Shown here in pieces: positions 29,089-39,149 of a stretch of DNA of 64,000 bases. A program made the translations under genes and the position numbers. Position 1 is the first letter of the stretch. The number at the start of each line of letters is the position of its first letter. The stretch is taken from NCBI GenBank assembly GCA_005773635.1, contig SXHN01000033.1, positions 1-64,000 of the forward strand, in the 5' to 3' direction. The stretch comes from Actinomycetota bacterium. GTDB lineage: Bacteria > Actinomycetota > Acidimicrobiia > IMCC26256 > PALSA-610. A model generated the notes under the pieces. That model did not search any database. It saw only the letters and a list, made by a program, of their open reading frames with translations, and was not told the origin of the DNA.

Positions 29089-30086
29089 CAGAGTTGCCGA
29101 GCCGAGATTCGTTCAGCTGCGGTAAACGGGTCGACTGCACCCGACTCCACTGCATCGAGGAGCGCGTCAAAGTCGGGGCCTTCACACTGCTGCAGGGCAA
29201 GATCAGTCGCGAAGCCTACGGCGATCGCCCGCACTTCATCCTCCAAACGAACACGGCGTCGGATTTCGCGCGCCCCAGAGGCGACAACAAACTCGTGGTG
29301 CGACCGAATTGCCCCGGCGAGCTCGCTGACACCATGTCCAGTTAATGCCACGGTCGAAACGATCCGCGGCGTCCACTCGCGCTCGACCGCCATCATGAGC
29401 ATCGATTCGATCTCGTGGACGGTGTCGTTGGCGCCATCGCGGTCGGCCTTATTCACCACGAACACATCAGCGATTTCCATCAGGCCGGCCTTATTGGCTT
29501 GCACCGCATCACCCCAACCAGGGTTCACAACCACAACCGTCGTGTCAGCATGCGCGGCAATTTCGACTTCCACCTGACCAACACCAACCGTTTCGATCAA
29601 CACCGTCGCAAAACCTGCAGCGGCGAGCAGCCGAGCTGCTTGCGGCGTCGCTGCTGCAAGCCCGCCGAGGTGCCCACGGGTTGCCATCGATCGGATGTAC
29701 ACGCGCGAGTCAGTGGCGTGCGTCTGCATCCGAATGCGATCGCCGAGAATCGCACCGCCACTGAACGGGCTCGACGGGTCAATCGCGAGTACGCCAATTC
29801 GGTCGGCGTCGGAAACCAACTCCGTTACCAAACGGTCGGTCAGCGTTGACTTCCCGGCACCCGGAGCACCAGTGATTCCTACGGTCCAAGCATCACCAAT
29901 GGGCGCAAAGATCCCTGAGCTCACCGCACGAGCACCCGCGCCGCCCGCTTCGATTTGGGAAATCAACCGGGCAAGCGCACCCCGATCACCATCGCGGCTA
30001 CGCGCAATCAAGCTGACGGTCGACTCAGTCACATCTGAGTCTCGCGCGCCACAACCAACTTCAGGTGTTGTCGGAGACCCAATCAC
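29088..30086 (-). CDS. meaB: MeaB/ArgK-type G3E GTPase (methylmalonyl-CoA mutase-associated)
   Basis: VGITGAPGAGKSTLTDRLVTEL; AIDPSSPFSGGAILGDRIRMQTHATDSRVYIRSMATRGHLGGLA; VVNKADRDGA. Confidence 0.92.
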   Translation of the reverse strand: MIGSPTTPEVGCGARDSDVTESTVSLIARSRDGDRGALARLISQIEAGGAGARAVSSGIFAPIGDAWTVGITGAPGAGKSTLTDRLVTELVSDADRIGVLAIDPSSPFSGGAILGDRIRMQTHATDSRVYIRSMATRGHLGGLAAATPQAARLLAAAGFATVLIETVGVGQVEVEIAAHADTTVVVVNPGWGDAVQANKAGLMEIADVFVVNKADRDGANDTVHEIESMLMMAVEREWTPRIVSTVALTGHGVSELAGAIRSHHEFVVASGAREIRRRVRLEDEVRAIAVGFATDLALQQCEGPDFDALLDAVESGAVDPFTAAERISARQL

Positions 30087-30331
30087 GTGTTGTCGGAGAC
30101 AACCTCAGTCACGCCGGGTACGCGGTCCATGATGATGCGCTCGACCCCTGCCTTCAGGGTCATCGTGGAAACTGGACAGGTACCGCAGGCACCAACCAGA
30201 GACACGTGCACCACACCGTCTTCGTCGACCATATTGAAGACGATGTCGCCGCCATCGCTTTGCAAAGCCGGTCGAATCAAATCGATCGCTTCCAAAATTT
30301 GAGGTTCCATGGTTGCAAGATCAAGCGCCAT
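30083..30331 (-). CDS. NifU C-terminal-like Fe-S scaffold protein
   Basis: IRPALQSDGGDIVFNMVDEDGVVHVSLVGACGTCPVSTMTLKAGVERII (CxxC). Confidence 0.93.
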   Translation of the reverse strand: MALDLATMEPQILEAIDLIRPALQSDGGDIVFNMVDEDGVVHVSLVGACGTCPVSTMTLKAGVERIIMDRVPGVTEVVSDNT

Positions 30332-30407
30332 ACTCGGATGCTACCGTCTCAAACGGCAAAATATTCCGCCCACGCCACAAACGCGGCGGGCTTCACCAAC
30401 AGAGTCT

Positions 30408-31676
30408 TCAAGTCGGGTCGGGCAACGACACGGCATCGGCGCCGAGGGCCCGCAGGCTTCCCGCCAAGTCCGCATACCCACGGTCGATGTGATCACACCC
30501 GTGCACCACTGTCTCGCCATCGGCCACCAGCCCGGCCAGTACCAGCGCCGCGCCCGCTCGCACATCGGTGGCTTGGACTGGAACCCCTTGCAATCGAGGC
30601 ACGCCGCGCACAATTGCATGGCGGCCTTCGTGGCGCACATCAGCGCCCATCCGCGCAAGCTCGTCCACAAATTGAAATCGGGAATCGTAGATATTTTCCG
30701 TCACGATTCCACTGCCGTCACACACAGTGAGCAACGCAACGGCCAACGGCATGAGATCGGTCGCGAAACCGGGAAACGGCAACGTAGAAATATCAATCGA
30801 TGTCAGGCGTCGTGCGGCGCGAGCCCAAATTCCGTTGGTCGTCGGCGAGACCAACATCCCCATCTCCGCGAGCTTGCGCGCCATCACCTCGACGTGTTCC
30901 AGCTCCGCGCCGTCAATTTCAATTTCGCCACCAGCCATCGCACACGCAAGCAACAGCGTGCCAGTTTCGATCCGGTCGCCGATGAGTTCGATATCGGCCG
31001 CGTCAAGTTGTTCAACACCATGAACGGTGATCGTCGAAGTACCTCCGCCAAGTATGTGAGCGCCCATGCGGTTGAGAAATGCACACAACGCGGTGATCTC
31101 AGGTTCGCGCGCCGCGTTATCAATCACCGTGGTGCCTTTGGCAACGACCGCCGCGGTCAAAAGGTTTTCGGTGGCGCCCACACTCGGAAAGTCCAGAACA
31201 TGGCGGGTTCCCCCCAATCCTCCATCAGTCCACGCGACGAGGTATCCGTGTTCCTGTTCAATGTGAGCCCCCATCGCTCGCAGACCATTGATATGCATAT
31301 CGAGCTTCCGGCTGCCAATCGCGTCGCCGCCCGGCAACGCTACCTTTGCCTCGCCACAGCGAGCAACCAACGGGCCGAGCACATTGATCGATGCTCGCAT
31401 TTTCGAAACCAGTTCGTACGACGCGACCGGAGTGAGATCGCCAGAAGCGTCGACGCTCAGTGAATCAGCACCCGTCCATCGAACGTGGGCACCGACCGAC
31501 GTCAGAAGTTCGATCATCACATCGAGGTCGGCGACCCGAGGGATATTCGTGATGTGACACTCCCCAGCAGCCAACAACGCGGCAGCCATCACTTTGGTGC
31601 CTTCGTTTTTGGTGGCGCCCGACACCCGAACCGTGCCCTCGAGCGGCCCGCCCCCCTGTACAACGATCTGCGACAT
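30408..31676 (-). CDS. murA: UDP-N-acetylglucosamine 1-carboxyvinyltransferase
   Basis: MSQIVVQGGGPLEGTVRVSGATKNEGTKVMAAALLAAGECHITNIPRVADLDVM. ATG at 31676 has TACGCT 7 nt upstream. Confidence 0.93.
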   Translation of the reverse strand: MSQIVVQGGGPLEGTVRVSGATKNEGTKVMAAALLAAGECHITNIPRVADLDVMIELLTSVGAHVRWTGADSLSVDASGDLTPVASYELVSKMRASINVLGPLVARCGEAKVALPGGDAIGSRKLDMHINGLRAMGAHIEQEHGYLVAWTDGGLGGTRHVLDFPSVGATENLLTAAVVAKGTTVIDNAAREPEITALCAFLNRMGAHILGGGTSTITVHGVEQLDAADIELIGDRIETGTLLLACAMAGGEIEIDGAELEHVEVMARKLAEMGMLVSPTTNGIWARAARRLTSIDISTLPFPGFATDLMPLAVALLTVCDGSGIVTENIYDSRFQFVDELARMGADVRHEGRHAIVRGVPRLQGVPVQATDVRAGAALVLAGLVADGETVVHGCDHIDRGYADLAGSLRALGADAVSLPDPT

Positions 31677-31748
31677 ACAACGCAGCGTAGATGGCCCAGT
31701 GAATATCTTCGGGGTTCGTCTTTCCGTCTGCCACGTACAATCGCGTGC

Positions 31749-32279
31749 GTGAGTAAATCCCGGCCTTCCGCTAACGCCGCCGAACCGCGCCGCGACGCGG
31801 GCGAACGGGAAATGCTCGAAAGCTTTCTCGATTACTTCCGAGCGACAATTGTGCGCCAACTCCAAGGAGTCAGCGAATCTGCGGCACGCCTTGGACGCAC
31901 CGATTCTGGTATGTCGATCATCGGCATCGTTCGGCACCTTGCCGGCGTCGAACTCTGGTGGTTCGTCGATGTTTTGGCGGACCAACGCCCTGGGTATTTT
32001 TGGAGCGAGTCCGATGTACTCGCGGATAGTGATTGCGACTGGAAACCCACCCCGGATGAGACCGTCGAATCCGTCCTAGATATGTACGACGAGGCGTGTG
32101 CGACGGCCAGGGCTTCGGCCGCTCGCTTCGAACTCGACGACGTCGTGCTGCGGCCAGATCGAGCTGACCTCTCGATCACCCTGCGATGGATCTACGTGCA
32201 CATGGTCGAAGAGACTGCACGCCACGCTGGCCATGCCGACATCTTTCGCGAGGCCATCGACGGCACTCTCGCCGATTGA
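31749..32279 (+). CDS. DinB superfamily (DUF664-like) protein
   Basis: DYFRATIVRQLQGVSESAARLGRTDSGMSIIGIVRHLAGVELWWFVDVLADQ. GTG at 31749 with TACAAT 7 nt upstream. Confidence 0.85.
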   Translation: MSKSRPSANAAEPRRDAGEREMLESFLDYFRATIVRQLQGVSESAARLGRTDSGMSIIGIVRHLAGVELWWFVDVLADQRPGYFWSESDVLADSDCDWKPTPDETVESVLDMYDEACATARASAARFELDDVVLRPDRADLSITLRWIYVHMVEETARHAGHADIFREAIDGTLAD

Positions 32280-32303
32280 TCAAACGGGAGCATCGCGGCA
32301 CCG

Positions 32304-33809
32304 CTACCGAGGTATGGCGGCGTGCGCGGCAACAAGTCTTTCGCGCAACGGGGCGTAAACGTCGCCCGTACTTGGCGTGTAGCTCTTACGGATCGACAGT
32401 CGTTCAGGAATCGACGCGAACTCAATGTGGCCCAGCAACGCGAGGGCAAGGAACGCGGCACCGCGCGCATTCGCGTGCGCGGGATCATCGAGCTGATGCA
32501 CGGTGACGTTGCAAGCATCGGCCAAAATTTGTGCCCAAAGATCACTCCGCGCGCCGCCGCCACCGAAGGTCAATTCGGTGTACGCAACGCCAGTGAACTT
32601 CCGAAACGGTTCCAGAAGCCACGCGGCATTCAACGCGACACCTTCATATACCGCACGAGCCATATGCGCCCGCGTTGTAGCAATGCCGATGCCGAGAAAG
32701 CCTGCGCGAACGTCGTCGTCGGGCGCAGGAGCAATAGAGCCGACCAACCAAGGCAGGAACTGGGTTCCTTCGCTCCCATGCGCCACCGCCGACGCCGCGG
32801 TTTCTGCGCGAGCGAACGCGTCGGGGGGAACGGCGCCGGTAGCAAACGCATCATCGGGATACACAATCTGGTGCACAAATAGATCGAGCGCTTTTCCGCC
32901 CATCCCGTTTTCGGCCATCACGAAGTACTGGCCAGGGATCGCGCTCGGAATCGTTGAGAGCGCTTGGCCCAGATCAACACTCTTGGTCGCAACGTGCGTT
33001 GCCATTACCGCTGTCGTGCCCAGCATGAACGCGGCACGCGTTGCATCAATTGCCCCGCATCCAATCGCCGAAGTCACAGAGTCAATCGTCGCAGGCATCA
33101 CCAACGCCGTAGGGCTCACGCCCAAATGCGTCGCGGTCTCTGCAGTCACGCACCCGAGTGGCAAGTCGCTAGCCACGATCGGCGGAACGACCGCCCTCGA
33201 TAAGCCAGCAAGCTGCAACATCTCGTCGTCGTAATCGACCTTGCCCCATACCCGATTGTCGGTACACATCAACGGAAACGCAGTGCACGCGCTTGCTGTG
33301 ACGCGCCCCACCAGACGTGCGGTAATCGCGTCCGATGGCTCTACGTACGCGGCGAGGGCGCGGACGTGACCGGGATAACGATCGCGCAATACCGCGATGT
33401 GTCCGACATCGTCATTATCCAGCGGGATCAGCCCATGAACATCGAGCCACCGTTCCCACAGGTCGTAGCGCTCGTTGAGTGGATGAACATCGCCACCGCG
33501 TCGATCCGTCCACATGATCACTGGAGCCAGAGGAAGCCCAAACTCGTCTACCGGCACGACTGACATGTACTGCGCGGTGACCGCAACGACGCCAATTTCC
33601 ACCTCAGCCGATGTGGTCACGTCTCGAGCACAACGCCCAATGCTTTCCCACCATTGCTGCGCCGATTGCTCAGAGCAGCCGTCGCTCGTCGTCGTGGTCA
33701 GATGGATTTCACTCGCCGAGGCCAGCACTGAGCCATCGCTTCGAATCACCGCTACTTTCACGGCCGTCGTGCCGAGATCGATCGCGAGCACGTAAGGTGC
33801 GTTCTCCAT
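32304..33809 (-). CDS. FGGY-family carbohydrate kinase
   Basis: YVLAIDLGTTAVKVAVIRSDGSVL; LTFGGGGARSDLWAQILADACNVTVHQLDDPAHANARGAAFLAL. Confidence 0.93.
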   Translation of the reverse strand: MENAPYVLAIDLGTTAVKVAVIRSDGSVLASASEIHLTTTTSDGCSEQSAQQWWESIGRCARDVTTSAEVEIGVVAVTAQYMSVVPVDEFGLPLAPVIMWTDRRGGDVHPLNERYDLWERWLDVHGLIPLDNDDVGHIAVLRDRYPGHVRALAAYVEPSDAITARLVGRVTASACTAFPLMCTDNRVWGKVDYDDEMLQLAGLSRAVVPPIVASDLPLGCVTAETATHLGVSPTALVMPATIDSVTSAIGCGAIDATRAAFMLGTTAVMATHVATKSVDLGQALSTIPSAIPGQYFVMAENGMGGKALDLFVHQIVYPDDAFATGAVPPDAFARAETAASAVAHGSEGTQFLPWLVGSIAPAPDDDVRAGFLGIGIATTRAHMARAVYEGVALNAAWLLEPFRKFTGVAYTELTFGGGGARSDLWAQILADACNVTVHQLDDPAHANARGAAFLALALLGHIEFASIPERLSIRKSYTPSTGDVYAPLRERLVAAHAAIPR

Positions 33810-33882
33810 CGCCGGAGCCTACGCAGGCTGGCCGGACCCGTCACACACCAACAACACACCGACAAAAGAATCAGGCACGAAC

Positions 33883-35268
33883 ATGAGTTTTTACCCTTAC
33901 GCCAACGAGTTTCCGGTGCTGCGCTCGCTGCCAGAACACGGTCGTACTCGCGAGGAAATCCTGCATGAACTCCATTCAATGGCCGCGCGCGAAGACGCTT
34001 CGTGGGAAAACGGCAAGGTTTCAGGCTCGATGTATTGCGGAGACAAAGAGCACTACGCGTATCTCGATGAAGCGTTCTCGTTGTTCGGTCACATGAACGC
34101 GCTGCAACGCGATGTATGTCCGAGCAGCACACGCTTCGAAGGCGAGATGATCGCCATGGGCCTTGACCTCATGCACGCTGAACAGATAACAGACACAATC
34201 CCTGGCGGTCTGGTAACAAGCGGTGGCAGCGGCAGCATCCTGCACGCGATGCTCGCGTACCGCGAAGCCGGTTCGGCGCTCGGTCTGACGCACTGGAACG
34301 TTGTCAAACCTGAGACGGCACACCCGGCGTTCGACAAGGCTTGCCATCTACTCGGCATCGAGCTTCGAATCGCCACAGTCGACCCGGTCACTGTTCAAGC
34401 CGACGTTGACGCAGTCCGCGCGCTTATCGATGACAACACCGTCGCGATTATCGGATCAGCTTGCAATTACGGCTATGGCACCATCGACCCTATCGAGGAA
34501 TTGGCTGCCATGGCATTGCACCGCGGCGTTGGAATGCACGTCGATGGCTGCCTCGGTGGATTCATACTCCCATTCGGAGAAATGCTCGGATTCCCCATTC
34601 CCGTATTCGATTTTCGGATTCCTGGCGTCACCACGATTTCGGCCGACACGCACAAGTATGGCTACGGCCTCAAAGGCACGTCGCTGTTGCTGTTTCGCGA
34701 TCAAGCATTGCGAAACGGTCAATATTTCTTCCAAACTTCGTGGTCGGGTGGAAAATATTGCTCACCGGGAATCGACGGTTCACGTTCCAGCGGGTTGCTA
34801 GCTGCGAGTTGGGCATCGATGGTGCACCTCGGCCGTGCGGGCTATTTGAAATATGCACAGGCCATTTTTGACACTGCATACGCGATGCAAGACGATGTGC
34901 GATCGCACACCGACCTCAGAATCATGGGTACGCCAAGTTTCTGTTTCTCATTTACAAGCGATGCATTCGACGTGTACCACGTGAACGATGCATTGCGGCC
35001 ACTTGGTTGGCGCATGAACGGTCAGCAGTATCCAAACTCAATTCATATGTGTGTCACACGGCCGCAAACTCAACCCGGAGTTCGAGAGGCGTGGGCCGTC
35101 GATCTTGCTGCCGCGGTCGCCCACGCACAAACCCACGCGGCAGAGCCAGCCAAAAGCAGCTCAATCTACGGGGGTATTTCCGGCGGGCTCACCGAAGAAG
35201 CTGATCAATTCATTCGCGCCGTCATGGGCGACATGATGGACAAGCATCAAGGAGTGCCTACGCACTAG
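33883..35268 (+). CDS. PLP-dependent decarboxylase, sphingosine-1-phosphate lyase-like
   Basis: GLVTSGGSGSILHAMLAYRE; MHVDGCLGGFILPFGE; SADTHKYGYGLKGTSLLLFRD; SWSGGKYCSPGIDGSRSSGLLAASWASMVHLGRAGY. Confidence 0.88.
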   Translation: MSFYPYANEFPVLRSLPEHGRTREEILHELHSMAAREDASWENGKVSGSMYCGDKEHYAYLDEAFSLFGHMNALQRDVCPSSTRFEGEMIAMGLDLMHAEQITDTIPGGLVTSGGSGSILHAMLAYREAGSALGLTHWNVVKPETAHPAFDKACHLLGIELRIATVDPVTVQADVDAVRALIDDNTVAIIGSACNYGYGTIDPIEELAAMALHRGVGMHVDGCLGGFILPFGEMLGFPIPVFDFRIPGVTTISADTHKYGYGLKGTSLLLFRDQALRNGQYFFQTSWSGGKYCSPGIDGSRSSGLLAASWASMVHLGRAGYLKYAQAIFDTAYAMQDDVRSHTDLRIMGTPSFCFSFTSDAFDVYHVNDALRPLGWRMNGQQYPNSIHMCVTRPQTQPGVREAWAVDLAAAVAHAQTHAAEPAKSSSIYGGISGGLTEEADQFIRAVMGDMMDKHQGVPTH

Positions 35269-35276
35269 CAAGCTGG

Positions 35277-35906
35277 TTACAGACCCGTTACCCAGTCGGC
35301 AACGGCAGCCGCAGCAGGAATCAGCGCTTGTTGCGTTGTCAGTCCTGTCGCTTTCTTGAGCGGGCGGAAACCGTGATCCGCGGTCTCGATCCAATACCAA
35401 TCCACCTGTGACGAGATTGCGCCAGCCTCGCGTTGCAATTCTTGCGGGGTCCCAAACGTGTCGCGCGTGCCCGAAACGAACAGCACTGGGCATCGCAACG
35501 ATCCAAAGTGTTCGATCCGTAATCGCTCGGGTTTACCCGGTGGGTGCAATGGATAACCCAGCAAAACACAGCCCAGTGCACCATCGGTTGCCGCGACCAT
35601 CGAGCAGATCCGACCACCCATCGAACGACCGCCGAGCACAATCCGTTCTGCTGGCAATTTGGTACGACGCATCAATTCGCCAATCGATCGGCGGACCTCC
35701 GCCTCGAGCACTGGCGCCTTCGGCGGCGCGCCCTTGCCTGCGGCGCGGTACGCAAAGTTGAAACGCAATGACGGAACGCCATGCTCCGCAAGCGCATCGG
35801 CAAACGCGGTCAACGTCGGTGTATTCATGTCTGCACCAGCACCATGGGCAAGTAGTACCGCTCGTTCGGCACCGCGTGCACGACCTTGCAACGCGAAGTC
35901 GGTCAT
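35277..35906 (-). CDS. Alpha/beta hydrolase (KANL3/Tex30-like dienelactone hydrolase fold)
   Basis: AVLLAHGAGADMNTPTLTAFADALAEHGV; IVLGGRSMGGRICSMVAA. Confidence 0.85.
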   Translation of the reverse strand: MTDFALQGRARGAERAVLLAHGAGADMNTPTLTAFADALAEHGVPSLRFNFAYRAAGKGAPPKAPVLEAEVRRSIGELMRRTKLPAERIVLGGRSMGGRICSMVAATDGALGCVLLGYPLHPPGKPERLRIEHFGSLRCPVLFVSGTRDTFGTPQELQREAGAISSQVDWYWIETADHGFRPLKKATGLTTQQALIPAAAAVADWVTGL

Positions 35907-37738
35907 GAGAGCCCCAACACGTGTTTGGTCAGAAACGCTTCGGTGCGTTGATACTCATCGATGACGTTCGCGAGTTTTCGAAACCCATGGCCTTCTCCGT
36001 CGTAAATCTGGTATTCCACTTCGCTGCCCGCGGATCGCATTGCTGCGACCATGGCGTCGGACTGTGCGAGCGGCACAACTTTGTCGTCTCGACCCTGCAA
36101 CATGAGCATTGGCACACGAATTTTCGCCGCGTGGGATATCGGCGATCGATCTCGGTAACGATCAGGATGGTCGCCGATCGGGCCGACCAAAGTGTCAAGG
36201 TATGTCGACTCGAAGCGATGAGTGGTCGCCGCAAGATCGGCGAGATCGCCCACTCCGAACAAACTCACGCCCGCCCGAACCATGCCTCCGTGCAACGCAC
36301 ACACCAGCAGCGCGGTAAAGCCGCCTGCGCTTCCACCGGTGACGGCCACACGATCAGGATCACACCAACCCATTGCGACGGCATGACGAATGCCCGACGC
36401 GACATCGGCGACGTCGGCGATGCCCCACTGCCCCTCCAGTGCGTCGCGATAACTCCGGCCGTATCCCGACGATCCGCGATAGTTAACGCTGAGTACTGCC
36501 CAACCACGCGAGACCCAAAAGGCCGCGCGAGGATTCCACTCTGCGGTTGCTTGATCGGTTGGGCCACCATGCACACTCACCAACAATGGTGGCCTATCGA
36601 CACCGCCCGGACGCCGGAGGTTGCCGTGAACCAAACCCGACTCGCCAGGCCACGAGATCATTTCCGGTTCGACGAGCCCGCATGCTTCAAAACCTCCGAC
36701 CGGACCTCGGGCTCGAACTGTTCGAGTGGCCGATGCCGAGTCGTACATAACAATCTGCTGCGGTGTATTAGCGCCGCTACGAGTTGCGATGATCTGGTTT
36801 CCACGCCACGCAAGACCGCCATGAAAGGCTTTCGCAAGGTCTTGCGTGAGGCTGCCATCAAGATGTACCACGACAAGTCGGCCGAAACCGTTCTCATTGC
36901 GTTCAAACGCGATCTTGGTGCTGTCGGGAGACCACGCGAAACTGCGCTGCCCGGGGCCCCACGCCGGACTCGCATGATCGTTGGCTTCATCGAGCAGCGG
37001 CCGCGGGTCAGTGCCGTCGGATCGGGCGACCCACACGTTCCACCACCCACTGCGATCGCTCACCCACGCGAGCCATGCGCCGTCGGGCGAATATCGCGGT
37101 TGACCGACTGCGATCGCTTCGCTATCGGTCGCCCCATCCACCACGACGATGTCGCCAACGCAATCAGCATCACGCCGCACGATGCGAGATCGCTGCCAAG
37201 ACATAGCGGCAAGGTCCCATTCGTGCCATGCAACTGTGCGGCTGTCCGCAGACCATGCCGGATCCCACGCAAAATCTGCTGTCGACAGGGTCACTGGTTT
37301 GCCAGTGCCATCAGCAGACGCCACCAGCACATCGCACGCGTCATCGCACTCCAACACGAACGCCACCCGCAAACCGTCGGGCGACACCGCGGGAGCGGAT
37401 ACGGAGCCCGATGCCGAGGCCGATCGGGAGTCGCAAAGCACCCGCACCACGCCCGCCCCGAGGACATCCACCACAACGAGTCGCCCATCAGCACCCGCGA
37501 CAACAATTTCTTCGTCTCCGAGCCAACACCAGCCGCCACCGCCATACGAACCCGCGGACGTAACGGGAAAGTCTGCTGTCACCACAGAGGGTGGCTGCGA
37601 TCCGTCGTTCGGCGCGACCACTACATCAGTGCGAGAGTCCCAAGAATCGAGCCAACCGACACGCAATCCAGTCGGCGAGATCCGGGGTTCGCCCACGGAA
37701 TGTGACCGGGCAATCATGGCTGGGGTGATCAATGACAT
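35903..37738 (-). CDS. S9 family peptidase (prolyl oligopeptidase)
   Basis: LVSVHGGPTDQATAEWNPRAAFWVSRGWAVLSVNYRGSSGYGRSYRDALEGQWG; VTGGSAGGFTALL; YDGEGHGFRK. Confidence 0.95.
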   Translation of the reverse strand: MSLITPAMIARSHSVGEPRISPTGLRVGWLDSWDSRTDVVVAPNDGSQPPSVVTADFPVTSAGSYGGGGWCWLGDEEIVVAGADGRLVVVDVLGAGVVRVLCDSRSASASGSVSAPAVSPDGLRVAFVLECDDACDVLVASADGTGKPVTLSTADFAWDPAWSADSRTVAWHEWDLAAMSWQRSRIVRRDADCVGDIVVVDGATDSEAIAVGQPRYSPDGAWLAWVSDRSGWWNVWVARSDGTDPRPLLDEANDHASPAWGPGQRSFAWSPDSTKIAFERNENGFGRLVVVHLDGSLTQDLAKAFHGGLAWRGNQIIATRSGANTPQQIVMYDSASATRTVRARGPVGGFEACGLVEPEMISWPGESGLVHGNLRRPGGVDRPPLLVSVHGGPTDQATAEWNPRAAFWVSRGWAVLSVNYRGSSGYGRSYRDALEGQWGIADVADVASGIRHAVAMGWCDPDRVAVTGGSAGGFTALLVCALHGGMVRAGVSLFGVGDLADLAATTHRFESTYLDTLVGPIGDHPDRYRDRSPISHAAKIRVPMLMLQGRDDKVVPLAQSDAMVAAMRSAGSEVEYQIYDGEGHGFRKLANVIDEYQRTEAFLTKHVLGLS

Positions 37739-37829
37739 CGTCGCGAGGGTAGTAGCCGTTCGAATTACATGAATGTGATTCCGCTACGGCTTGCAGTTGG
37801 GGTGCTCTGGGCTGTTTCCTAGATGGTTC

Positions 37830-39149
37830 ATGCCTATTGCAAACTCCTCCTTCGCGCGCCCCGGTGACCCGCTGCGCATCGCATATCTCGTGTACCGCGG
37901 CAGCCCACACGTCGGAGGTCAAGGCGTCTACACGCGCCATCTCACCCGCGAACTCGCCAACCTCGGACACCACGTTGAAGTGTTCAGCGGCCCGCCGTTT
38001 TCGGTGGTGGAAGAACCCGTTGTGCTGAACGAAGTGCACAGCATGGATCTCTACCCGAGAAACAACCCATTCCGCACGCCGTGGCCGTACGAATTCAAAA
38101 CGGTCACCGATCTGCAGGAATGGGCGCGGATGTGTCTCGCTGGATTCCCAGAACCGTGGGCGTTTGCGCAACGGGTACGCCCGATACTGAACGAACGCCG
38201 TAACGACTTCGACATCATCCACGACAATCAATGTCTCGGCGCAGGCATCAAAGGTTTGCTCGACGACGGCTGGCCAATTGTTCATACATTGCATCACCCC
38301 ATCACCGTTGATCGCGACCTTGATTTGACGCACCCGCATCACCAAAAGCCGTGGAAACAAGTCACGTTGCGCCGCTGGTATGGATTCTTACAGATGCAGA
38401 TGAAAGTGGCGCGGGCATTGCCACGACACGTCACAGTGTCGGCAAACTCAAAGCGCGACATCATCGCCCAGATGGGTGTTGATCCTGAACGCCTCCATGT
38501 CGTGCCCGTGGGCGTCGACCAGCGCCAATTCCGGCCGATCCCGGGAATCAAACGCGTTCGGGGCCGCCTCATGACGACCGCGTCTTCCGATGTTCCGCTG
38601 AAAGGTCTCACCTATCTTCTCGACGCCCTCGCGAAGGTACGTGTCGAACGTCCCGACGCCCATCTCGTTGTGATCGGGCAACCGCGGCACCGCAGCGCCA
38701 TACCGAAACAGATCGAAGCCCTCGGCCTCACCGAAGCCATCGAATTCGTGACTGGCGTTACCGATGAACGCATCGTCGAGCTGTACAACGAAGCCGAATT
38801 GGCCGTGATCCCCTCACTGTATGAAGGCTTTTCTCTCCCGGCGATCGAAGCGATGTGTAGTGGAACTCCGCTGGTGGCAACTACTGGCGGCGCACTTCCA
38901 GAGGTAGCTGGCACATCAGGCAAGACAGCGCTTTTGTGCAAACCTGCCGATCCCGATTCACTCGCCGCCGCAATTCTGACCATGCTGAATGACGAGGCGA
39001 TGCGCGATCGAATCGGTGCCGCGGGCCGCGAACGCGTGCTCGATCGATTCACCTGGAAAGCGTGCGCAGAAGGAACGGTGGAGCACTACTACCTCGAACT
39101 CGAAGCTCACGCGCAACGCCAGCGCGGCAACGTGAAAGCAGCTCGCTGA
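37830..39149 (+). CDS. Glycosyltransferase family 4
   Basis: RIAYLVYRGSPHVGGQGVYTRHLTRELANLGHHVEVF; EAELAVIPSLYEGFSLPAIEAMCSGTPLVATTGGALPEV. Confidence 0.92.
   Translation: MPIANSSFARPGDPLRIAYLVYRGSPHVGGQGVYTRHLTRELANLGHHVEVFSGPPFSVVEEPVVLNEVHSMDLYPRNNPFRTPWPYEFKTVTDLQEWARMCLAGFPEPWAFAQRVRPILNERRNDFDIIHDNQCLGAGIKGLLDDGWPIVHTLHHPITVDRDLDLTHPHHQKPWKQVTLRRWYGFLQMQMKVARALPRHVTVSANSKRDIIAQMGVDPERLHVVPVGVDQRQFRPIPGIKRVRGRLMTTASSDVPLKGLTYLLDALAKVRVERPDAHLVVIGQPRHRSAIPKQIEALGLTEAIEFVTGVTDERIVELYNEAELAVIPSLYEGFSLPAIEAMCSGTPLVATTGGALPEVAGTSGKTALLCKPADPDSLAAAILTMLNDEAMRDRIGAAGRERVLDRFTWKACAEGTVEHYYLELEAHAQRQRGNVKAAR

Noticed and set aside
35921-37705. 594-aa plus-strand ORF opposite the S9 peptidase
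   Set aside because: Fully antisense to a confident CDS; composition (Arg/His/Thr rich, no recognisable domain) fits an artefact of high-GC codon bias.
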